The translations under genes and the position numbers were made by a program. A stretch of 64,000 bases of DNA from Lentzea sp. NEAU-D7. Lineage in GTDB: Bacteria; Actinomycetota; Actinomycetes; Mycobacteriales; Pseudonocardiaceae. The DNA is taken from positions 1-64,000 of the forward strand of contig NZ_JAPJDL010000028.1 of the NCBI RefSeq assembly GCF_026242055.1, read 5' to 3'. The notes beneath the pieces are model-generated. The model saw only the letters and a program-made list of their open reading frames with translations. It had not been told where the DNA came from and ran no database searches. Of the stretch, positions 14,046 to 23,276 are shown piece after piece. The number at the start of each line of letters is the position of its first letter. Within the stretch, counting starts at the first letter, position 1.

Positions 14046-16970
14046 GTGCTGCTCGTCGCCAACCGGGGTGAGGTGGCTGTCCGCGTCCTGCGCGCCGCCG
14101 CTGAACTGGGGATTCGCACCGTGGCGGTGTACGCGGAGGACGACGCTTCGTCGCTCCACGTGACCCTCGCGGACCGCGCGGTGGCGCTGCGTGGACCGTC
14201 GCCGTACCTGGACGTGGACCAGCTGCTGGACGCGGCCGAGGGGTGCCAGGCCGTGCATCCGGGGTGGGGGTTCCTGTCCGAGAACGCCGCGTTCGCCCGG
14301 GCGTGTTCGGAGCGCGGCCTGGCGTTCGTCGGGCCGTCCGCTGACGTTCTGGAACTGCTCGGTGACAAGCGGCGAGCACGGGAACTGGCGGCGTCGCTGG
14401 GGATTCCGGTGCTGGACGCGGCACCCGGCGAGTTCCCGGTGATGGTGAAGGCGGTCGCCGGGGGCGGCGGCAAGGGCATGCGGGCCGTGCTGCGGCCCGA
14501 GGACCTCGACAGTGCGGTCGAGGCGTGCCGGGCGGAGGCGCTGGCGGCGTTCGGGGTGGGCGACGTCTACTTCGAACGACTGATGCCCTCCGCCCGGCAC
14601 ATCGAGGTGCAGCTCGTCGGGACGACGGTGATCGGTGACCGCGACTGCTCGCTGCAGCTGCGCCACCAGAAGGTCGTGGAGATCGCCCCCGCTCCCCTGC
14701 TGGACCCGTTGCTGCGCAAGGCGTTGCACGAGGCGGCCGCCGCTTTGGCCGTCGCGGCGGGCTACACCGGCGTCGGCACCGTCGAGTTCCTGGTGTCGGG
14801 CGACTCGTTCGCGTTCCTGGAGGTCAACCCGCGGCTGCAGGTCGAGCACACGGTGACCGAGATGGTGTCCGGAGTGGACCTCGTGCGCACCCAGCTGCTG
14901 CTCGCCTGGGGCGGCGACGTGGACTTCACGCCCCACGACCGCGGCGCGGCCGTGCAGGTGCGCCTGAACCAGACCTCGGGCGGCGTGCTGTCGTCGTTCG
15001 GGCTGCCCGCCGGCCCCGGCGTCCGCGTCGACACGCACGGGTACGTCGGCTACCGGGTCGGCACGCGGTACGACGGGCTGCTCGCGAAGCTCGTGGTGCA
15101 CGGCGAGGACCTGGACGTCGCCCTGAACCGGGCGCGGCGGGCGTTGCGCGAGTTCCGGGTCGAGGGCGTCTCGACGAACCTGGAGTTCCTGAAGACCCTG
15201 CTGGAGCAGGACGTCGTCGGCGCGACGACCGACTTCGTGACCGAGGAGCCGGTCTCGGGCATGCGAGCGCCGCTGGCGGGCACGGTGGTCGCCGTCGACG
15301 CCGGTTCCGTCGTGCTGGAAGCCATGAAGATGCAGCACGTCGTGCGGGTGTCCGGCGACGTGCTGGTGTCCGTCGGCGACACGGTGACCGAGGGCCAGCT
15401 GCTGGCCTCCGGCGCCGGCGAGTCGGCCGAGGACGTCGCCGAGGTGGACCCGGAGCACGTCCGGCCCGATCTGGCGGAAGTGCTGGCACGTCACGACTTC
15501 GACCGGCCCGAAGCCGCCGCGCGTCGTCACGCGCGGGGTGGGCGGACCGCCCGCGAGAACATCGCGGACCTCTGTTCCTCGTTCGTCGAGTACGGCGGCC
15601 TCGCGATCGCCGCCCAACGCCAGCGCCGGTCGCTCGAGGACCTGATCGAACGCACGCCCGCGGACGGCATGGTGGCGGGCATCGGCGTCGTGAACGGCCA
15701 ACGTGTCGTGGCGATGTCCTACGACTACGCCGTGCTGGCCGGCACGCAGGGCATGCGCAACCACCAGAAGAAGGACCGGCTGTTCGCTCTGGCACAGCAG
15801 GAGAACCTGCCCGTGGTGCTGTTCGCCGAAGGCGGCGGTGGACGGCCCGGCGACACCGACCACAGCATGGTCAGCGGGCTGGACTGCGGCTCGTTCCACG
15901 CGTTCGCGCAGCTGAGCGGGCAGGTGCCGTTGATCGGCGTGGTGGCGGGGCGGTGCTTCGCGGGCAACGCGGTGCTGCTGGGCACCTGCGACGTGATCAT
16001 CGCGGTCGAGGGCGCGAACATCGGCATGGGCGGGCCGGCGATGATCGAGGGCGGTGGGCTGGGCACGTTCCGGCCCGAGGACATCGGCCCGTTGGACGTG
16101 CAGGTGCCCAACGGCGTGGTGGACATCGCGGTGCCTTCGGAGGAGGAGGCCGTCGCGGTCGCGAAGAAGTACCTGTCGTACTTCCAGGGCTCGTCGGCCG
16201 AGTGGAACTGCGCCGACCAGCGCCTGCTGCGCCACGCCGTCCCCGAGAACCGCCTGCGCGCCTACGACGTCCGAGCGCTCATCACCACCCTCGCCGACAC
16301 CGGCAGCGTCCTCGAGCTCCGCCAGGGCTTCGGCAAGGCCGTCGTCACGGCTCTCGTCCGCGTCGAGGGTCGCCCGATCGCCCTGATCGCCAACGACCCC
16401 CGCGTCCTGGGCGGCGCGATCGACGCCGACGCCGCCGACAAGTGCGCCCGCTTCCTCCAGCTCGCCGACGCGTTCGACCTCCCGGTCGTGTCCCTGTGCG
16501 ACACCCCGGGGTTCATGGTCGGCCCGGACGCCGAGCGCACCGCCACCGTCCGCCACCTCACCCGCATGGTCGTGACGGGCTCCAACCTCACCGTCCCCTT
16601 CGGACTCGTGGTCCTGCGCAAGGCCTACGGGCTCGGCGCCCAGGCCATGGCGGCAGGCAGCCTGAAGGTGCCTCAGTTCACCGTCTCGTGGCCCACTGGC
16701 GAGTTCGGCCCGATGGGCCTCGAAGGCGCCGTCAAGCTCGGCTTCCGGAAAGAGCTCGACGCAATCGCGGACCCGGACGAGCGCAAGCAGCGCTACGACC
16801 AGATGGTCGCGATGGCCTACGAGCACGGCAAAGCACTCAACGTCGCCTCGGTCTTCGAGATCGACGACGTGATCGACCCGGCCGACACGCGCCGCTGGAT
16901 CGCCACGGCGCTGGCCCCCGCAACTTCCCGCTCACAAGGGAAGAAACGCCCGTTCATCGACACGTGGTGA
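14046..16970 (+). CDS. Single-chain biotin-dependent acyl-CoA carboxylase (BC-BCCP-CT)
   Basis: 974 aa. Biotin carboxylase from residue 1 (LLVANRGEVAVRV), ATP-grasp GGGGKGM near 139, EVNPRLQVEHTVTE near 258; biotinyl domain with Lys428 in EAMKM; then a complete carboxyltransferase (about 480-974), all in one chain as in the mycobacterial long-chain acyl-CoA carboxylase. It carboxylates acyl-CoA using bicarbonate and ATP. Start GTG 14046 follows AGGAGG by 6 nt. Oddities: almost no linker between BC and BCCP, and a biotinyl domain about 10 residues short before EAMKM. The MHS transporter follows after 9 bp. Confidence 0.9.
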   Translation: MLLVANRGEVAVRVLRAAAELGIRTVAVYAEDDASSLHVTLADRAVALRGPSPYLDVDQLLDAAEGCQAVHPGWGFLSENAAFARACSERGLAFVGPSADVLELLGDKRRARELAASLGIPVLDAAPGEFPVMVKAVAGGGGKGMRAVLRPEDLDSAVEACRAEALAAFGVGDVYFERLMPSARHIEVQLVGTTVIGDRDCSLQLRHQKVVEIAPAPLLDPLLRKALHEAAAALAVAAGYTGVGTVEFLVSGDSFAFLEVNPRLQVEHTVTEMVSGVDLVRTQLLLAWGGDVDFTPHDRGAAVQVRLNQTSGGVLSSFGLPAGPGVRVDTHGYVGYRVGTRYDGLLAKLVVHGEDLDVALNRARRALREFRVEGVSTNLEFLKTLLEQDVVGATTDFVTEEPVSGMRAPLAGTVVAVDAGSVVLEAMKMQHVVRVSGDVLVSVGDTVTEGQLLASGAGESAEDVAEVDPEHVRPDLAEVLARHDFDRPEAAARRHARGGRTARENIADLCSSFVEYGGLAIAAQRQRRSLEDLIERTPADGMVAGIGVVNGQRVVAMSYDYAVLAGTQGMRNHQKKDRLFALAQQENLPVVLFAEGGGGRPGDTDHSMVSGLDCGSFHAFAQLSGQVPLIGVVAGRCFAGNAVLLGTCDVIIAVEGANIGMGGPAMIEGGGLGTFRPEDIGPLDVQVPNGVVDIAVPSEEEAVAVAKKYLSYFQGSSAEWNCADQRLLRHAVPENRLRAYDVRALITTLADTGSVLELRQGFGKAVVTALVRVEGRPIALIANDPRVLGGAIDADAADKCARFLQLADAFDLPVVSLCDTPGFMVGPDAERTATVRHLTRMVVTGSNLTVPFGLVVLRKAYGLGAQAMAAGSLKVPQFTVSWPTGEFGPMGLEGAVKLGFRKELDAIADPDERKQRYDQMVAMAYEHGKALNVASVFEIDDVIDPADTRRWIATALAPATSRSQGKKRPFIDTW

Positions 16971-16979
16971 GGAGAATCC

Positions 16980-18281
16980 GTGGTCAGCGTCGCCCCTGCG
17001 GAACAGAAGACCTTACGTCGGCTCATGGCAGCCGGGCTCGTCGGTTCGAGTCTTGAGTGGTACGACTTCTTCATCTACGCGACCGCCGCGGCATTGGTGT
17101 TCCCGAAGCTGTTCTTCCCCGAGGCGACGCCGATCGTGGCGTTGCTCCTGTCCTTCAGCACGTTCTGGGCGGGCTTCATCGCGCGCCCGGTCGGCGGCCT
17201 GGTGTTCGGGCACGTCGGCGACAAGGTCGGCCGCAAGCCGGCGCTGGTCATCTGCCTCGGCCTGATGGCGGCGGCGACGTTCCTCATCGGCCTGCTGCCC
17301 ACGACGGCGTCCATCGGCGTCGGGGCGCCGGTCCTGCTGGTGCTGTTGCGCTTCCTGCAGGGCATCGCGGTCGGCGGGCAGTGGGGCGGCGTGGTCCTGC
17401 TGCTGACCGAGACCGCGGGGCCGAAGAAGCGCGGCTTCGCGGGCACGTTCGGTCAGGCCGGTGTTCCGATCGGCGTGCTGCTGGGCAACGTCGCCTTCAT
17501 CAGCGCCACGACGGCCCTCTCGCCCGAGGCGTTCGCGTCGTGGGGCTGGCGCGTGCCGTTCCTCGCGAGCGCGCTCCTGTTCCCCGTGGTGCTGTTCATC
17601 CAGCTCAAGGTCGAGGACAGCCCGGTCTTCCGCGAGTTGCAGCAACGCCGTGCGTCGGGACCGGTCGTGGCACAGGCACCGCTGAAGGAGGCGCTGCGGA
17701 CCCACCGCAAGCCGATCCTGCTCGGGGCGGGCCTGATGTTCGCGTCCAACGCGATCTTCTACGTGTCGATCGCGGGCGTGCTGTCCTACGCGACCACCAC
17801 GCTCGGCCTGGCGCGCGAGTCGGTGCTGGTCGTCAGCCTGCTGTCGTCCCTCGTGAGCATCCCGGTGATCCTGTGGGCCGGACACGCGTCGGACCGCCTC
17901 GGGCGCCGTCCGCTGATCATCGCGGGCACCGTCGGCATGATCGTGTGGGCGTTCCCGTACTTCCTGCTCGTGGACACGGCCTCGCTGCTGTTGCTGTTCG
18001 TCGCGAACACGGTCGGAGGCATCGCGTCCTCTCTCGTGTACGGGCCGATCGCCGCCTACCTGGGTGAACTGTTCGAGGCGCACGTGCGGTACTCGGGTGC
18101 TTCTCTCGCGTACCAACTGGCGTCGATCCTGGTCAGCGGCGGCACGCCGTTCGTGATGACGGCGCTGCTGGGCGCGACCGGGACCTCGATGTCCGTGTCG
18201 GCGTTCCTGCTGGTCATGGGTCTGTGCACGCTGGTATCGGTGATCAAGTTGCCGGAGACGCACCAGCCGGAACGGGCCTGA
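16980..18281 (+). CDS. MHS-family MFS transporter
   Basis: 433 aa, 12 membrane segments. Signatures LEWYDFFIYATAAALVF near the start, GHVGDKVGRKP in loop 2-3 and RFLQGIAVGGQWGG in segment 4-5 mark the metabolite:H+ symporter branch (ShiA/ProP relatives). GTG 16980 lies 9 bp after the carboxylase stop and the SD overlaps that stop, so they are co-transcribed. An organic acid taken up to feed the carboxylase/beta-oxidation genes is a reasonable guess. A strong hairpin follows. Confidence 0.9.
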   Translation: MVSVAPAEQKTLRRLMAAGLVGSSLEWYDFFIYATAAALVFPKLFFPEATPIVALLLSFSTFWAGFIARPVGGLVFGHVGDKVGRKPALVICLGLMAAATFLIGLLPTTASIGVGAPVLLVLLRFLQGIAVGGQWGGVVLLLTETAGPKKRGFAGTFGQAGVPIGVLLGNVAFISATTALSPEAFASWGWRVPFLASALLFPVVLFIQLKVEDSPVFRELQQRRASGPVVAQAPLKEALRTHRKPILLGAGLMFASNAIFYVSIAGVLSYATTTLGLARESVLVVSLLSSLVSIPVILWAGHASDRLGRRPLIIAGTVGMIVWAFPYFLLVDTASLLLLFVANTVGGIASSLVYGPIAAYLGELFEAHVRYSGASLAYQLASILVSGGTPFVMTALLGATGTSMSVSAFLLVMGLCTLVSVIKLPETHQPERA

Positions 18282-18288
18282 TCAGAGG

Positions 18289-18329
18289 CTGTGAAGGCCC
18301 GGCCTAACGGACAAATCGGGCCTTCACAG
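18289..18329 (+). terminator. 13-bp perfect hairpin terminator
   Basis: Arms 18289-18301 and 18317-18329 (CTGTGAAGGCCCG and its exact complement) with a 15-nt loop, 8 bp past the transporter stop. It separates the carboxylase/transporter operon from secA2. Confidence 0.85.
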
Positions 18330-18376
18330 TCAAGACCTCTGCGGAACCTGCGGCCGATGCCGTACGTTGGCGCGTC

Positions 18377-20662
18377 GTGACCACTCTCATGGCGCGCTTC
18401 AAGCAGCGGATGCGCAGGTTCGCGCAGAAACCGGGCTCAGTCGACCTCGCCCCGTTCCAGGCAATGCTCGCGGACGTGGAGAAACACGCCGAGAAGTTCA
18501 AGGCGTTCAGCGACGAGGAGCTGACGGCACACGCCGTGAAGCTGCGCGAGGAGAGCACGGACACCGAGCTCGTGGCCCTCACGCGGGAGGCCGCCGAGCG
18601 CGCCATCGGGCAGCGCCCGTTCGACGTGCAGGTCCTGGGTGCGCTCGGCATGCTCAGCGGGCTCGTCGTCGAGATGGCGACCGGTGAGGGCAAGACGCTC
18701 GCGGGCGCCATGGCCGCGGCCGGCTTCGCGATCAAGGGCAAGCGCGTCCACGTGGTCAGCGTCAACGACTACCTCGCCCAGCGCGACGCGGAGTGGATGG
18801 GCCCGCTGTACGGGCTGCTCGGCGTCACCGTGGGCTGGATCAACGGCAGCTCGAAGGCCGAGGAGCGCCGCGAGGCCTACCAGCGCGAGGTCACGTACGC
18901 GCCGGTCAGCGAGATCGGCTTCGACATCCTGCGCGACAGGATCGTCACGAGCCCCGACGACCTGATCGTGCCCGAGCCCGAGGTCGCGCTCATCGACGAG
19001 GCCGACTCGGTGCTCGTCGACGAGGCCCGCGTGCCGCTGGTGCTGGCCGGCTCGACCAGCGCGGAGGCGGCCGACCCCGTCATCGCCGACCTGGTGAAGC
19101 GGCTGCGCCAGAACCTGCACTACGAGATCGACGACGAGGAGCGCAACGTCTTCCTCACGGGCGCGGGCTCCGAGGCCGTCGAGCGGGCGCTCGGCGAGAT
19201 CGACCTGTACTCGCAGGAACACGTCACGTCCACGCTGTCGAAGGTCAACGTGGCGCTGCACGCGCAGGTGCTGCTGCACCGCGACGTCGACTACATCGTG
19301 CGCGACGGCAAGGTGCACCTGATCAACGACACCCGCGGCCGTGTCGCGAAGCTGCAGCGGTGGCCGGACGGCCTGCAGGCCGCGGTCGAGGCCAAGGAGA
19401 ACGTCCAGACGACCGAGTCGGGCGAGATCCTCGACTCGATGACGGTGCAGGCGCTGCTGTCGCGCTACCCGACGCGCTGCGGCATGACCGGTACCGCCGT
19501 CGCCGTCGCCGAGACGCTGCGGGAGTTCTACGAGCTGGAAGTGCTCGTGATCCCGCCGAACAAGGAGAACATCCGCGAGGACGAGCACTTCCGCCTCTAC
19601 GCGACGCTGGAGCAGAAGGAAGACGCCATCGTCGAGGAAATCAAGACCGTCCACGAGACGGGTCGCCCGATCCTCGTCGGCACTCTCGACGTCGCCGAGT
19701 CGGAGCGGATCTCCTCCAAGCTGCGCGCCGCCGGCATCGAGTGCGTGGTGCTCAACGCGAAGAACGACGCCGAGGAGGCGTCGATCATCGCCGACGCCGG
19801 TTCCTACCAGCGCGTCACGGTCTCGACCCAGATGGCCGGTCGCGGTACGGACATCCGCCTCGGTGGCCACGAGGGCGAGGACCACGACCGGATCGCCGAG
19901 CTCGGCGGCCTGTACGTGATCGGCACCGGGCGGCACTCGTCGTCACGGCTGGACGACCAGCTGCGCGGGCGCGCGGGCCGTCAGGGCGACCCCGGCGGCT
20001 CGGTGTTCTTCTCGTCCATGCAGGACGAGCTGATCACCCAGTACGCGCCGGACGCCGAGGACCCGTCCGAAGTGGACAACGACGGCCGGGTGCACGACAA
20101 GGGCCTGCTGCACACCTTCGAGCACGCCCAGCGCGTGGCCGAGGGCGTGAACCTGGAGATCCACCGCAACACCTGGCGCTACAACAAGCTGATCGAGCAC
20201 CAGCGCGACATCCTGCTCAAGCACCGCGACGTGGTGCTGCGCACCGACGCGGCGTTCGAGAAGGTCGGCAAGAAGGAGGGCGTGTCCGACGAGGTGGCCG
20301 CCGAGGCCGCCCGCAAGATCACGCTGTTCTTCCTGGACGACCTGTGGACGCACCACCTGACGTTCCTGTCGGACCTGCGCGAGGGCATCCACCTGCGCGC
20401 ACTGGCCCGGCAGAACCCGCTGGACGAGTTCCACCGCGAGGCCATCCCGGCGTTCAACAAGATCGTGCCGGAGTCGTGGGAGCGCACCTCGGAGAAGTAC
20501 GAGGCGGCCAAGATCACCGACGACGGCTACGACCTCGCCGACGCCGGGGTGAAGCGCCCGAGCTCGACGTGGACTTACCTGGTGCACGACAACCCGTTCG
20601 GCTCCGGACTGGAGGAGTCGATGAAGGGTCTCGTCAAGATGGTCCGCGGGCAGCGCCGCTGA
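18377..20662 (+). CDS. secA2: Accessory Sec translocase ATPase SecA2
   Basis: 761 aa, shorter than housekeeping SecA1 (900+) and lacking the C-terminal zinc/SecB-binding tail, which points to SecA2. Walker A ATGEGKT at 101-107, DEAD at 207-210, QMAGRGTDIRLGG and DDQLRGRAGRQGD in the second RecA domain, and a helical wing/scaffold end are present. It powers export of a subset of proteins through SecYEG. GTG 18377 or ATG four codons later may start translation; neither has a clear SD, so a leaderless message is possible. It stands alone after the terminator at 18289; no accessory Sec partner is nearby. Confidence 0.93.
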   Translation: MTTLMARFKQRMRRFAQKPGSVDLAPFQAMLADVEKHAEKFKAFSDEELTAHAVKLREESTDTELVALTREAAERAIGQRPFDVQVLGALGMLSGLVVEMATGEGKTLAGAMAAAGFAIKGKRVHVVSVNDYLAQRDAEWMGPLYGLLGVTVGWINGSSKAEERREAYQREVTYAPVSEIGFDILRDRIVTSPDDLIVPEPEVALIDEADSVLVDEARVPLVLAGSTSAEAADPVIADLVKRLRQNLHYEIDDEERNVFLTGAGSEAVERALGEIDLYSQEHVTSTLSKVNVALHAQVLLHRDVDYIVRDGKVHLINDTRGRVAKLQRWPDGLQAAVEAKENVQTTESGEILDSMTVQALLSRYPTRCGMTGTAVAVAETLREFYELEVLVIPPNKENIREDEHFRLYATLEQKEDAIVEEIKTVHETGRPILVGTLDVAESERISSKLRAAGIECVVLNAKNDAEEASIIADAGSYQRVTVSTQMAGRGTDIRLGGHEGEDHDRIAELGGLYVIGTGRHSSSRLDDQLRGRAGRQGDPGGSVFFSSMQDELITQYAPDAEDPSEVDNDGRVHDKGLLHTFEHAQRVAEGVNLEIHRNTWRYNKLIEHQRDILLKHRDVVLRTDAAFEKVGKKEGVSDEVAAEAARKITLFFLDDLWTHHLTFLSDLREGIHLRALARQNPLDEFHREAIPAFNKIVPESWERTSEKYEAAKITDDGYDLADAGVKRPSSTWTYLVHDNPFGSGLEESMKGLVKMVRGQRR

Positions 20663-20665
20663 CGA

Positions 20666-20941
20666 TCACTTCTTCCCGCCGGCGATGAGGTCGTCGGCGG
20701 GTCTGGCGGGCCGGGGCAACGTCTCGGCCCGTCTGGCTTTCGCGGGCTTCGCGGCGGCCGCCGTCATCTCGGCGGTCAGCTTCTTGATCTCCGCGAGGAT
20801 GTCGAGGTGCTCCTGCGACGGCGGTGGTCCGACGAAGTTGGACCTGTCGTGTGCCGTCCGTTCCGCGCGCTCGGCCAGAAGCCGGATGCGGCGCAAATGC
20901 TCGTGTTCCCCGTCCGGGAACAGGAAGTCGGTCTGCTCCAT
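20666..20941 (-). CDS. Small hypothetical protein, helical
   Basis: 91 aa, not recognised. The central part (EHLDILAEIKKLTAEMTAAAAKPAKARR) is helical and basic; the N-terminus (MEQTDFLFPDGEHEHLRRIRLLAERAERTAHDR shortened here) is charged. ATG 20941 sits on the edge of an 11-bp inverted repeat, so translation might be affected by that hairpin. Convergent with secA2 (3-bp gap). No cofactor or catalytic motif is seen. Confidence 0.6.
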   Translation of the reverse strand: MEQTDFLFPDGEHEHLRRIRLLAERAERTAHDRSNFVGPPPSQEHLDILAEIKKLTAEMTAAAAKPAKARRAETLPRPARPADDLIAGGKK

Positions 20942-20972
20942 CACCCGTGCAAGCTTTCGCGTGCACGGGTGA
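20941..20972 (-). terminator. 11-bp perfect hairpin after the Rieske gene
   Basis: Arms 20941-20951 and 20962-20972 (TCACCCGTGCA and complement), 10-nt loop. It starts 12 bp after the Rieske oxygenase stop and ends in the ATG of the next minus-strand gene, so it may be both a terminator and a translation-affecting structure. Confidence 0.6.
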
Positions 20973-20984
20973 CCAGTCGATCCC

Positions 20985-22097
20985 CTAGTCGGCTGATTCC
21001 AGTTTTCGGACGAGCCAGTCGTGGAAACCGCCGATGTGGTGCTCCGAGGGCACCAGCACCCCACCATGTGCGTAAGCGCGTGAGGCCATCGCCGGCTGGC
21101 ATCGCTCGCAGGCTTCGAAGTCCTGTTCGTTCACCCGGTGGAACAGCTCGACCGAGCGAGAGACGTCACGGCCGGTGTCGACCACTTCCTTGGCGTAGAG
21201 CCAATCGCACTCGACGACCGTCCGGTCCGCGGCCATCGGGTACATGCGGTGCAGGATCACGTGGTCCGGCACGAGGTTGATGAACACCTGCGGCTTGATG
21301 GTGATGGCGTAATACTTCCTGTCGCGATCCTCTTCCAGCGCCGAGAGTTTCCCGAACCCCTCGCCGCCGTCCACGGTGAAACCCTTGATCTCGTCACCGA
21401 ACTCGGCGCCGTGCCCGACGTAGTACTGCGCCGCGTAGCCGTCGGCGAACTCGGGCAGCACCTCGGTGAGCTCGGGGTGGATCGTCGCGCAGTGGTAGCA
21501 CTCCATGAAGTTCTCGACGATGAGCTTCCAGTTGGCCTTGACGTCGTAGACGATTCGTTTGCCCACGGACAACCGGTCGATCTCGTAGCCGTCGATGGCG
21601 TCGAGCGTGCCCAAACGTTCGGTGACGGCGCTCAGCACGTCGTCCTCGAAGCTCGGAGGATCCTCGGCGAGGTTCACCCAGGCGTAGCCGAGCCATTCGC
21701 GCACATGCACCTTGGTGAGCCCGTACGCAACGCGATCGACGTCCGGCATTGAGGTGAGATTGGGTGCGGCGATCAGGTTGCCGTCCAACGCGTAGGTCCA
21801 GGCGTGGTAAGGGCACTGGAACGCCCGTTTGACGCTGCCAGCCTCCTCGACGCAGATGCGCGCGCCGCGGTGCCTGCACACGTTGAGGAACGCGTTGAGG
21901 CCGCCTTTGCGGTCACGCGCGATGAGCACGCTCTCCCGCCCGACCTGCACCGTGCGGAAGTCGCCGGCGTTCGGGAGGTCGCCGGAACGGACCGCGCAGA
22001 ACCACATCTTCTCGAAGAGGGCCGCCTGCTCCTGCGCGAAGATCGCGGGGTCGGTGTAGTAGCGGCCTTCGAGGGTCGGGATCAGGCTGCCTGTCAT
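20985..22097 (-). CDS. Rieske non-heme iron oxygenase, glycine betaine/quaternary amine demethylase type
   Basis: 370 aa alpha-subunit. Rieske ligands Cys74, His76, Cys95, His98; mononuclear iron ligands His202 and His207 in ENFMECYHCATIHPEL. This spacing and the CYHC..HPEL motif match the GbcA/stachydrine-demethylase group, which oxidatively removes a methyl group from glycine betaine to give dimethylglycine. ATG 22097 overlaps the sarcosine oxidase stop as ATGA. It needs electrons from a reductase/ferredoxin; the candidates are at 27441-28744. Last gene of the minus-strand demethylation operon. Confidence 0.88.
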   Translation of the reverse strand: MTGSLIPTLEGRYYTDPAIFAQEQAALFEKMWFCAVRSGDLPNAGDFRTVQVGRESVLIARDRKGGLNAFLNVCRHRGARICVEEAGSVKRAFQCPYHAWTYALDGNLIAAPNLTSMPDVDRVAYGLTKVHVREWLGYAWVNLAEDPPSFEDDVLSAVTERLGTLDAIDGYEIDRLSVGKRIVYDVKANWKLIVENFMECYHCATIHPELTEVLPEFADGYAAQYYVGHGAEFGDEIKGFTVDGGEGFGKLSALEEDRDRKYYAITIKPQVFINLVPDHVILHRMYPMAADRTVVECDWLYAKEVVDTGRDVSRSVELFHRVNEQDFEACERCQPAMASRAYAHGGVLVPSEHHIGGFHDWLVRKLESAD

Positions 22098-23276
22098 GCT
22101 CCGCCTCTCAAGCGAGCAGGGTCGAACAGGGCGATCGGGTGCCGCGTGGCCCCGTCGATCGTGAGGTCGGCGAGGATCTCGCCGACGACGGGCGCGAACT
22201 TGAAGCCGTGCCCCGAGAAGCCGCACGCCACGGTCACGTCGTCGTGCTCCGGGTGGCGGGCGATGACGAAGTGCCGGTCGGCGGTGTTGGTGTACATGCA
22301 GGTCGCGGCGCGCTGGAACGTGCCGGCGAGGCCCGGCATCGGGGACCTGGTGGCGTTCGCGATCGCCTCGACCTCGTGGGCGCGCACCGTGCGGTCGACG
22401 GTCTCGGGCGTGCAGATCTCGCCGCCGTGGTGGAACGCCACCTTCACCGCGCCGTCGTGCTCGGGGAAGCCGTAGAAGCCGGTGTCGCGGTCCCAGATGT
22501 AGACCGGGTAGCCGGCCAGCGTCTCGTCCGGGGTGAAGTAGAACTGGACCTGGCGTTCGACCTCAAACGGGATTCCCAGGTCTCCCAGCAACTCCGGCGC
22601 CCACGGGCCGGGGCACAGGACCACGTGCCCGGTCTCGTAGGTCCCGCGCGCCGTGGTGACCCTGCCGGGTTCCCAGTGCGTCACCGGCTCCTCGAAGCGC
22701 AGGTCGGCACCGGCGCGCCGGGCGAGCGCCAGGTGGGCCTCGACGGACGCCTCCGGCACGACGAAGCCCGCGCCGGGTTCGTACAGCCCGATCTCGTCCG
22801 GCGCCGGCCGCAGGGCGGGGAAGCGCTCGCGGATCTGGGACGCGGGGGGCCGGTGGGGTGCCCGACCGCACAGGGCGGCCCGCCCCCCGCGGGCCGGGGC
22901 CCCCCCCCCGGCCGGGGGGGGGGCCGCGGCCCCCGCCGCCCCCCCCCCCCCCCCCCCCCCCCCTCGCCCGGCTGCCCGTGATGGCGCCGCTGTCCGGAGC
23001 GCCGACGATGATCCCGCCGACGCGGTGGAAGATCCGTTCACCGCTGTCCCGCTCGATCTGGTCCCACATCTCGTGCGCGCGCAGGAGCAACGGCACGTAC
23101 GCGGGGTCTTCGAAGTACGCCTGCCGCGTGATGCGCGACCCGCCGTGGCTCGACCCCAGCGCGTGCGCGGGCGTGAACCTCTCGAGTCCCAGCACTCGCC
23201 GCCCGCGCTGGGCGAGCCGGTACGCGGCGGCACTGCCCATGCCGCCGAGGCCGATGACGACGACGTCGTAGGTCAC
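22094..23276 (-). pseudogene. soxA: Monomeric sarcosine oxidase, reading frame broken by a G/C tract
   Basis: The N-terminal half (VVVIGLGGMGSAAAYRLAQRG, FAD-binding; SSHGGSRITRQAY) is in one frame from GTG 23276 to about 22975. The C-terminal half (RERFPALRP to the end, with ATCMYTNTADRHFVI holding the expected covalent-FAD Cys, and GFSGHGFK) is in another frame from about 22845. The 1183-bp span is not a multiple of three. Between them is a tract of G/C runs instead of the about 17 expected residues. Intact, it would oxidise sarcosine to glycine. GTGA overlap upstream and ATGA downstream show operon membership. An assembly error is as likely as true decay. Confidence 0.85.
22847..22963. repeat. 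Extreme G/C homopolymer tract inside soxA
   Basis: Contains runs of 10 C (22900-22909), 10 G (22914-22923) and 25 C (22939-22963) plus several GGGGG/CCCCCC runs. Nothing like it occurs elsewhere in the window. It replaces coding sequence of an otherwise well conserved gene and carries no repeat-unit logic. Confidence 0.9.

Noticed and set aside
14013..16826. A 937-codon open frame antisense to the acyl-CoA carboxylase, and similar long antisense frames at 29889-32765, 23462-25762 and 58242-60305
   Set aside because: High-GC third positions keep antisense frames open. Their products are low-complexity Arg/Asp/Val-rich and lack SDs, while the opposite strand encodes well-known enzymes.
17038..17050. 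GGTTCGAGTC, resembling a tRNA T-loop
   Set aside because: It is inside the MHS transporter coding sequence and no cloverleaf or acceptor stem fits around it.
22847..22963. G/C tract as a DNA-structure element (G-quadruplex/i-motif) controlling soxA
   Set aside because: It replaces essential coding sequence and breaks the frame, and its runs have irregular lengths. Assembly artefact is the simpler explanation until re-sequenced.
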